This document shows, one piece after another, positions 60,001 to 64,000 of a DNA stretch of 64,000 bases. The notes under the pieces are model-generated. The model had not been told where the DNA came from and made no database searches. It saw only the letters and a program-made list of their open reading frames with translations. How positions within the stretch are numbered: the stretch's first letter is position 1; every line of letters starts with the position of its first letter. The position numbers and the translations under genes were made by a program. Source of the stretch: Actinernus sp. WN-2022 (lineage: Eukaryota; Cnidaria; Anthozoa; Actiniaria; Actinernidae); contig JAOWCC010000655.1 in NCBI GenBank assembly GCA_030867875.1, forward strand, positions 12,236,269 through 12,300,268. The letters are read 5' to 3'.

Positions 60001-60147
60001 TTAAGAAGAAAACAAATATACTCTGGGTACTGGTCAGGAGTTTGGTTGCCTCCGTAACCTACCTGGTTCAATACCGGAGTGACAAGAAGTGAAGAACCCC
60101 ACATGAACTGCCTGTCAATAGCCAACGTGTTTGGATCCTTGGAAAAC
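41951..60147 (-). CDS. GH31 alpha-glucosidase, C-terminal seven exons
   Basis: Exons 60147-60063, 57022-56966, 56241-56105, 53853-53759, 45629-45580, 42920-42768, 42013-41951 join in phase and end at a TAA. Joined protein shows IDRQFMWGSSLLVTPVLNQ, SSVTGYFPDATWYNVYN, PLHVRGGSIIPTQKP, SRKNAFELIVA, GYLFLDDGESL and a C-terminal beta-sandwich ending KPFTITYM. These are the C-terminal landmarks of glycoside hydrolase family 31 of the maltase-glucoamylase / acid alpha-glucosidase group, which release glucose from alpha-1,4 or 1,6 glucans. The catalytic aspartates lie upstream, outside what I could find; the exon before 60147 must end in phase 2 and was not located. Introns are packed with mobile elements. 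Confidence 0.88.
42225..42420 (-). mobile_element. tRNA-derived SINE
   Basis: Minus strand: GTCGGAGTGGCCTAAGTG (A box region), GGGTTCGATTCCC (perfect B box), then a body with GAGAGTTTTTCTCCGG and CAAAAACCAACATG. Body matches that of the 27150 SINE in part. Confidence 0.75.
42484..42677. repeat. Dispersed repeat family F, copy 2
   Basis: Same orientation as 36255-36465; lies directly beside GH31 exon F in its following intron. Confidence 0.7.
42768..42920 (-). CDS. GH31 exon F
   Basis: Reads GVLKSYVETKIPYQPQAPLD and VNKPSSVTVNGHAISTFRYN (PssVtvNG...f.Y is common in the distal GH31 beta-sandwich). Donor GTAACG. Confidence 0.9.
43386..43563. mobile_element. MITE family E, copy 2 (reverse orientation)
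   Basis: Reverse complement of 33546-33730 with about 85-90 percent visible identity; nested in the family G element. Confidence 0.8.
43743..43961. mobile_element. Nested MITE (GGTCGCTACACACGAAGGG ends)
   Basis: Arms ggtcgctacacacgaaggga and its near reverse complement, with several internal palindromes of gggacaagtccc. Sits inside the family G element, so it is younger. Confidence 0.8.
44640..44940. repeat. Family C derived tandem modules
   Basis: Three tandem units of about 75 bases, each with gattgcgtgactgagcaagt and gagccaatcac, followed by sequence matching the inner left part (38040-38180) of the family C element in reverse orientation. Confidence 0.7.
44956..45450. mobile_element. 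Family B element hosting a nested MITE
   Basis: Outer ends GGCCGGCTTGTTCGAAGC and GCTTCGAACAACCGGGCC; interior rich in ggttaaccctaggttagcgc words. A Mutator-like MITE (44985-45334) split it. Outer family related to 6725-6842. Confidence 0.75.
44985..45334 (+). mobile_element. Mutator-like MITE family H (CACACCGCGGCAAAA), copy 1
   Basis: 350 bp, ends CACACCGCGGCAAAA and TTTTGCCGCGGTGTG, flanked by an exact 9-bp duplication GGTTAACCT (44976-44984, 45335-45343). Near-identical to 59407-59757 in opposite orientation. Confidence 0.9.
45580..45629 (-). CDS. GH31 exon E
   Basis: A 50-base exon reading DPVTKAPYLLVSFTAAK, phase 1 in, phase 0 out. It follows an 8-kb intron filled with two satellites and the foldback element. 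Confidence 0.85.
46501..46573 (+). ncRNA. tRNA-like sequence in left arm of foldback element
   Basis: 73 bases with A box TGGTGTAGTGGT, an anticodon arm ttggg-cttttga-tccaa, and B box GAGTTCGAGTC, reminiscent of tRNA-Gln/Glu/Lys. The two acceptor halves do not pair, so it is a tRNA pseudogene or SINE head, not a working tRNA. Confidence 0.5.
46843..46915 (-). ncRNA. tRNA-like sequence in right arm of foldback element
   Basis: Mirror copy of 46501-46573. Confidence 0.5.
48102..50150. repeat. 18-bp satellite, about 110 copies
   Basis: Unit ggttcggcagatgactta, essentially perfect for about 1.9 kb; variants occur only in the last eight or so units on the right (from about 50008). Because 18 is a multiple of three and the unit lacks stops in several frames, long artefactual frames exist (SSAEPK, LGSADD, HLPNLS repeats). 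No sign of a real protein: no flanking conserved domain, splice context or codon evidence. Lies in a GH31 intron. Confidence 0.95.
50686..51247. mobile_element. Family G element, copy 2
   Basis: Left TTAA then AGTGCCTATGAAATGAAAC; right ...cattggcattt, eroded at the terminal bases. Long arms (about 190 bases) contain cagattttggcaattccgcc and its complement. Non-coding. Confidence 0.75.
51348..51725 (-). pseudogene. LINE reverse transcriptase fragment
   Basis: Minus strand has KYLGMQLDESLSLTTDVEKL (51720-51610) then, in another frame, MYRALIQSHFELHCSSVWG and EAVMIYKALNSLNPEYL (51584-51348). This is the thumb/C-terminal region of a non-LTR reverse transcriptase, frameshifted. The 54-bp minisatellite starts where upstream RT sequence would be expected. 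Confidence 0.8.
51795..52812. repeat. 54-bp minisatellite, about 19 copies
   Basis: Unit starting cacagaaacgatatgcgcag and ending ...gcattgtggtcatgcgcaagga. Sites vary mainly between atgcgca / gtgcaca / atgcaca and gaag/ggag. Open in several frames on both strands because 54 is divisible by three; not a credible gene. Confidence 0.93.
53759..53853 (-). CDS. GH31 exon D
   Basis: Reads SRKNAFELIVAKTGKDGEPA and GYLFLDDGESL, the GxLfwDDGeS block of GH31 proteins. Acceptor TCTCAG, donor GTGAGC. Confidence 0.92.
53955..54076 (+). pseudogene. LINE C-terminal end, left part
   Basis: Plus strand: RAFSISAP, then after a one-base shift LWNNVPIEIRSSPKILI, the usual C-terminus of cnidarian LINE proteins. 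Interrupted at a TTAA by two consecutive TIR elements; continues at 55373. Confidence 0.7.
54077..54636. mobile_element. TTAA-flanked TIR element (AGTGCCTATAACCC ends)
   Basis: 560 bp, arms of about 200 bases, ends AGTGCCTATAACCC / GGGTTATAGGCACT; TTAA at 54073-54076 and 54637-54640. Ends resemble family G, but the interior differs. Confidence 0.85.
54641..55368. mobile_element. TTAA-flanked TIR element (AGGGATACCCGAGTG ends)
   Basis: 728 bp, arms of about 190 bases (AGGGATACCCGAGTGAAAAA), TTAA at 54637-54640 and 55369-55372. It shares the left TTAA with the element at 54077. Arms contain gaagtgacgtcacttc. Confidence 0.87.
55373..55560 (+). pseudogene. LINE C-terminal end, right part and 3' UTR
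   Basis: Across the TTAA the LINE reads IFKSKLK, then YYLFQSAYNLN and a stop at about 55407, followed by an AT-rich 3' UTR ending near (attt)n at 55530-55550. Confidence 0.6.
55625..55710. mobile_element. Short MITE (AGATGCACAGATGACGTCA ends)
   Basis: agatgcacagatgacgtca and its reverse complement around a short centre. Related fragments lie at 37430-37475 and 45700-45725. Confidence 0.65.
55728..55983. repeat. 84-bp unit in three tandem copies
   Basis: ttatcgaccaatcagagcgt... repeated three times with very few changes; intronic. Confidence 0.9.
56105..56241 (-). CDS. GH31 exon C
   Basis: Reads GSELQREGTGSRLHTLSC then PLHVRGGSIIPTQKPDITTS; the HVRGG(s/y)I(l/i)P motif is strongly conserved in maltase-glucoamylase-type enzymes. 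Donor GTAATG. Confidence 0.92.
56395..56735. repeat. 20-bp minisatellite
   Basis: About 17 units of actcatcatttaatcaacca with small variations, followed by loose atca-rich sequence and (atca)n at 56929-56951 just before GH31 exon B. Confidence 0.92.
56966..57022 (-). CDS. GH31 exon B
   Basis: 57 bases reading GVSSVTGYFPDATWYNVYN (YFP.a.WYd.y is a GH31 hallmark). Acceptor CAACAG, donor GTGAGT. Confidence 0.9.
57284..57502 (+). pseudogene. RecQ-like helicase fragment, second copy
   Basis: Plus strand reads NASVNLPTGYGKSLIFRMAQ, the Walker A region of the same cnidarian RecQ-like family as at 38874-39358, with a short divergent continuation (VCPVDHLL) and a stop. Upstream helicase sequence is lacking. 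Antisense to GH31, in an intron. No terminal repeats were found around it. Confidence 0.65.
57526..57559 (+). ncRNA. Hammerhead-ribozyme-like core
   Basis: CTGATGA (57526-57532), then AACCAC-AA-GTGGTT, a perfect 6-bp stem II, then CGAAAC (57554-57559). Three extra bases sit between stem and GAAA, so it is probably a decayed ribozyme of the Penelope/retrozyme type. It follows the RecQ fragment by 24 bases. Confidence 0.4.
58457..59153. mobile_element. TIR element (AATAGACCACCTCGAAG ends)
   Basis: Arms of about 180 bases, 58457-58637 and 58973-59153, start AATAGACCACCTCGAAGTTT. Centre is unique and non-coding. Confidence 0.85.
59352..59920. mobile_element. TIR element (AGAGCAGATTTCGTGTG ends) hosting a nested MITE
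   Basis: Outer arms agagcagatttcgtgtgg and its near reverse complement; interior has gtaaccgtgctgtaacc repeats. Split by the family H MITE at 59407-59757. Confidence 0.8.
59407..59757 (-). mobile_element. Mutator-like MITE family H, copy 2
   Basis: 351 bp, same ends as 44985-45334 in inverse orientation, exact 9-bp duplication GCTGTAACC (59398-59406, 59758-59766). Confidence 0.9.
60063..60147 (-). CDS. GH31 exon A (first visible)
   Basis: Reads FSKDPNTLAIDRQFMWGSSL then LVTPVLNQ; acceptor TTATAG, donor GTAGGT. The DxQF(L/M)xG...LLxxPVL block is characteristic of GH31. Confidence 0.88.
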
Positions 60148-61190
60148 CTATAAAAGTTAATAGAAAAATGCTGAGTTCAGTCTTAGCGAATAAACTGAAG
60201 TGGTAAAGAGGTAAAGACTTTGATATTTTATATGGTTGTACATAGTATAGTTTGTAGATAATTATATAGCTTATATAATTAATATTTTATTCAAAATTAA
60301 AAAAAATATTAATTAATAAATAATTAATATAGATTTAAATAGACATTTTTTTCAATCTGAAAGAGCACTGAGACTTTGTATAGTGCTCCGAAAACATTAT
60401 TAACACTATCAACACTATCAACACTATTAACATTATTATTATTATTAAGGTAAAAGAGCCTTATTTAACGTCGGTAACTCGTGACAGTCTAAACATATTC
60501 ATAAACGTGAGGCCGACGTGGGACCTACCATCAGATTAAAGTACTTAGAAGTCCTAGCCAAATATCGTTAATTTGGGTGCATACAGCGTCTTAAATCTTG
60601 TTCAACCATTTTTGGGCGACTTATATGGTCGTAATATTGCTTTAAAATGCATTACGTACAATCCTTGAAATGATGTCATTTAAGGTGGCCCGCGGCTATT
60701 TATTTTGGAAACCGGGGTCTTTTTAAATCGCGTTTTTGAATAGCTAAACATTATCCGATTTCTGAGATTTTTTGAACTTTTAATAAAGAATCCTCGAATT
60801 TTATAAAAGTACAATTAGAAAGTGATTAACAAGGAATTGCTGAAGATATAAGCGATTTCCCAAAACGTTGTTTTTTAGGAAAGAGCGTATATTTCAAAAC
60901 CCAAAAGATGGATTTGTTCCATTTTACTTCCAACGAGTGTACAACGTCCAAGGTCTGTGACAGGCAAGTTTCAGGTTAATAGGCACCGTACAAGTTTCTC
61001 AGCAAACGGCTGATCAAATGTAACCTTAAACTATTATGCTCACGCATCTGGTTCAACTGCCGGAGAAATATTACAGTAATAATTAAATCGTACATACCAT
61101 ATGGAAGTTCAATACCACTTGAAACTTCTGTGCCAAAGGCAAGAAGATCGGAAAACTGCAACTAACGTTATGCGGCGAACGAAGTAAGAT
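60148..61190. other. Stretch without recognised gene
   Basis: AT-rich to about 60440, then unique sequence. The GH31 exon preceding 60147 should lie to the right on the minus strand, but no segment here translates to the expected GH31 block. A minus frame at 61161-60976 has no similarity I recognise. Confidence 0.4.
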
Positions 61191-61191
61191 A

Positions 61192-62053
61192 GGTTATTGC
61201 TGAATATTTGCGAAAATCGAGAAATTTGTATTCTTTCGGCGTCAAAAAAATTCACTCGTTTGTTTTTCTTAAGTTCCTAATATGACTTACAGCAGCATAT
61301 TTTAAAGTACCTTACCGAGTTTCAGCGCGCTTTGACCATACGCTTTTGAGAAATAAAGGCTGTAAACTTCAGCTTGTGCGAGACTTCTAAAATCTAAATG
61401 CTTGGAAAACCCCTAACTTTCGCTAATTTATTCAATGGGTTTGTTTTGAATTTCCGCACGGGTTCTGCCACTTGGGAATCGCGAGGCAAGGAATAATTAA
61501 AATTATAGTTGAAATTAAAATGAGGATTACATTGCAATTCATGGGACTGTGTGCAGTAACCCATGAAACAGGTGTTACGCGTTATTTCCACCTGGTAGTA
61601 GGTAGCGACGAGGGGAGGACATTTGAAGAACGTTTCCACAGTAGGATACTCCTTGGCACCAAAACATTACTCAGCCTGGAACTATTATTACAAATACCTT
61701 ACTTACACTTGCAAAATTAATCCTCATTTTAATTTCAATGTTAATTTTAATTATTCCTTGCCTCGCGATTCCCAAGTGGCAGAACCCGTGCGGAAATTCA
61801 AAACAAACACATTGAATAATTTAGCGATCATGAGGGGTTTTCCAAGCATTTAGATTTTAGAAGTCTCGCACAAGCTGAAGTTTACAGCCTTTATTTCTCA
61901 AAAGCGTATGGTCAAAGCGCGCTGAAACTCGGTAAGATACTTTAAAATATGCTACTGTAAGTCATATTAGGAACTTAAGAAAAACAAACGAGTGAATTTT
62001 TTTGACGCCGAAAGAATACAAATTTCTCGATTTTCGCAAATATTCAGCAATAA
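61192..62053. mobile_element. Palindromic TIR element with about 340-bp arms
   Basis: Arms 61192-61535 and 61715-62053 are near reverse complements starting ttattgctgaatatttgcg. Centre of about 180 bases has a short frame of unknown origin. It directly precedes the DIRS-like element. Confidence 0.88.
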
Positions 62054-62088
62054 ATGTATTTTTGTTGGGCATTCGTAATTAGCACCTA

Positions 62089-62968
62089 GTGTTCTTCCCT
62101 AAGGACTTGGAGTTGTTATTTAAGATGATATTTGCATATATCTTTCACTTGACGCCAGCCAGTTTACACGGTCGGTTATCCGAGCCAAAATTCTTGAGCC
62201 AAATGGGAGAAGCTGTTACTCGGTCCGATTTAGCGGAGTTTCGCACATTTGTTCTAGAACAACTCGCTCTTCATAAATCCACGTTATCGGACCAGTTTCA
62301 TCAGGCCCAGAATACAGCTACTACCGCCCTTTCAGTCTCCCGACAGGTTAAAGAGGACAGCGAGTTTGTCGTTCAACTACCCAGGCAACGCAAAAAACTT
62401 CAAGTTCAACCGCCAACTACACGAGAAGTTGTCTCAGACTCAAGACATTTTAAGCCGTGAAGATTCTGAAAGTGAACCGGTGAAGTTACTCGGAGAGGTT
62501 CTAAGTTCCATCGAAGAAAGAAATAGAAAAATTCGTATTGCCGATTCGTCAGAGGCAGGTTGGTTAACGGTCAAGCATTACGAATCCAACGCTGTTGCTT
62601 TAAACGAAGAAGACGACAAGAAGATACGTAGTGCTGAGAGGGAAGCCTTACGCGAGCAAACTCGCTCAAGGACCAAGCGTAATAATGCTGAAAAAACTAG
62701 AGAAAGAAGTCGACAATCTTCTCCATACAGTATCAACAGACCCTGGTCACGTGGCCCACAAGGGCAATGGCAGACCCAGAACCAGCGTTCTTCTAGCCTC
62801 ACAATGTATCACCCACAAGGCCAGCAGTTCCAGGAATCTAGGGGCTCCTGCAGATATTGTGGTTCCTTTGCACATTGGTGGCGTGATTGCCCAGTCAGGC
62901 TTGCTAAAACCTCTCCCATTGGAAGCCAGTACAGCTCCGCTCCCCCATTCCGTCCAAATCGTTTCTAA
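62089..62968 (+). pseudogene. DIRS-like retrotransposon gag
   Basis: Two overlapping frames: first 62089-62460 (SDLAEFRTFVLEQLALHKST), then from about 62362 FNYPGNAKNFKFNRQLHEKL, an SR-rich basic part, and CRYCGSFAHWWRDC (CX2CX4HX4C zinc knuckle, near 62850). The frame changes at about 62362, consistent with one extra base after EDSEF. Gag packages element RNA. Confidence 0.75.
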
Positions 62969-63129
62969 GGATTCATTTTGGGGGCTACTCAAGGCTGATG
63001 CATCTGACGTTCTTGGAGGCCATAGGATGTTTCTCCCCGAAACCTGTAACAGGGATCAGCTTCCAGTTCCAGGACGATCCACCATCGAACATGAATTCAA
63101 CGAACTCCTAGCGCAAGATAAGTACATTA

Positions 63130-63702
63130 TCGATTCCTCTTTCGAACAGTTTCTTGAAATGTAATTTACATGAGTACCAGCAAGGGATAGCTCCCCTTAT
63201 ACTTAAATATCGTCTCAAAACTCATATTAAGTTTTGGGTTAATATAGGAACACCTGCCTGGATTTTAGATGTCATTTCGAATGGTTATAAGATTCCTTTT
63301 ATTTCTTTGCCACCTAGTGCGACATTTAAGAACAACGCATCAGCGTTGTCATGCACTGATTTTGTTAATAAGGCTATTTATGACTTACTCAGGGTAGGCT
63401 CTGTTGTTGAAGTTTTTTCGTCACCTAGGGTGGTTAATCCTCTTTCTGTGTCCACTAATTCTGAGGGCAAACGTAGGCTCATACTTGATCTCAGACACGT
63501 TAACCAGCATATTTATAAACTTAAATATAAGATGCAAGATTCTAAACTGTTTCTTCAGTACCTCCATTTATCAGGATACATGTTTAAGTTTGACATGAAA
63601 TCAGGCTACCATCACATTGATATTTGTGACGCTAACCAGTGCTACTTGGGTTTTCAGTGGCCGCTATTTAATTTGAACATACCCAGGTTTTTTCAGACAT
63701 GA
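63130..63702 (+). pseudogene. DIRS-like reverse transcriptase (N-terminal part)
   Basis: Reads HIKFWVNIGTPAWILDVISN then GYKIPFISLPPSA, KRRLILDLRHVNQHI, FKFDMKSGYHHIDI and CYLGFQWP. Spacing and motifs are those of DIRS elements. The catalytic YxDD segment is absent: after LGFQWP the frame degenerates and stops at 63702, so an internal deletion joins it to the RNase H region. Copies DNA from RNA in intact relatives. Confidence 0.85.
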
Positions 63703-63734
63703 GTGCGTATCAGTTTTTTCCGCAGTGCTTTCAG

Positions 63735-64000
63735 GAAATTCAATTTTGGATTCATAATTGCGTTAAGCTCAACGGTAGAGCTCTCGTTGAGTATTCGCCT
63801 CCGATTGTGTTGGTTTATTCGGATGCTAGTGGTTACGCCCGCGGTGGCTATGCTCTATATCTGGATAGGGATGAGTTCGAGTTATTCTATAAAGCATTCT
63901 CTTCTACCCAGATAACTTCTGATAGTAACGCTAGAGAGCTCCTTGCTATCCTTTATAGTTTGAAGTCGTTCAAGATGTCTTTGCGTAATAAGGCAGTTAA
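63735..64000 (+). pseudogene. DIRS-like RNase H domain (runs off edge)
   Basis: Reads IQFWIHNCVKLNGRALVEYS, then VLVYSDASGYARGGYALYL and SNARELLAILYSLKSF, with the RNase H catalytic D (SDAS) and E (REL). Different frame from the RT part. Tyrosine recombinase and right end lie beyond the window. Confidence 0.8.

Overview
The window is eukaryotic nuclear DNA: spliced genes with GT-AG introns, gene-poor spacing, and a very high load of transposons, MITEs, SINEs and minisatellites. The gene and transposon content (ADAM10 and GH31 orthologues, DIRS-type retroelement, many dispersed RecQ-like helicase fragments with the LPTGYGKS motif, tRNA-derived SINEs) fits an anthozoan cnidarian, most probably a stony coral; the species cannot be named from this sequence alone.

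Two host genes are supported, both on the minus strand. (1) 757-30081: an ADAM10-like membrane metalloprotease. I could place twelve consecutive coding exons whose splice phases all agree, from the signal peptide (30081) through prodomain, zinc protease domain and disintegrin to the cysteine-rich region (757). The transmembrane and cytoplasmic exons lie off the left edge. (2) 41951-60147: the C-terminal seven exons of a GH31 alpha-glucosidase (maltase-glucoamylase / acid alpha-glucosidase type), ending in a stop at 41951; the catalytic part lies off the right edge or in exons I could not find.

The rest is mobile and repeated DNA. 1-30 kb (ADAM10 introns): a LINE, several MITE families, SINEs, and more than 50 copies of the palindrome TACATGTA, a word that I do not find again in the remaining 35 kb. 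30-42 kb (intergenic): candidate ADAM10 promoter, a gag fragment split by a tiny hairpin element, several TIR elements, and a TA-flanked MITE that has swollen to almost 4 kb because it holds a 90-bp minisatellite, which itself holds a 1.2-kb Mutator-like element carrying a RecQ helicase fragment. 42-60 kb (GH31 introns): a 1.7-kb foldback element with 0.8-kb arms, an 18-bp satellite of about 2 kb, a 54-bp minisatellite of about 1 kb, nested TIR elements with 9-bp or TTAA target duplications, and LINE pieces. 61-64 kb: a large palindrome, then a decayed DIRS-like retrotransposon (gag, reverse transcriptase, RNase H) running off the right edge.

The two host genes have no evident functional link. 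What ties the window together is nested transposition: several insertion events can be ordered from target-site duplications, and in two cases the pre-insertion sequence reads sensibly across the join.
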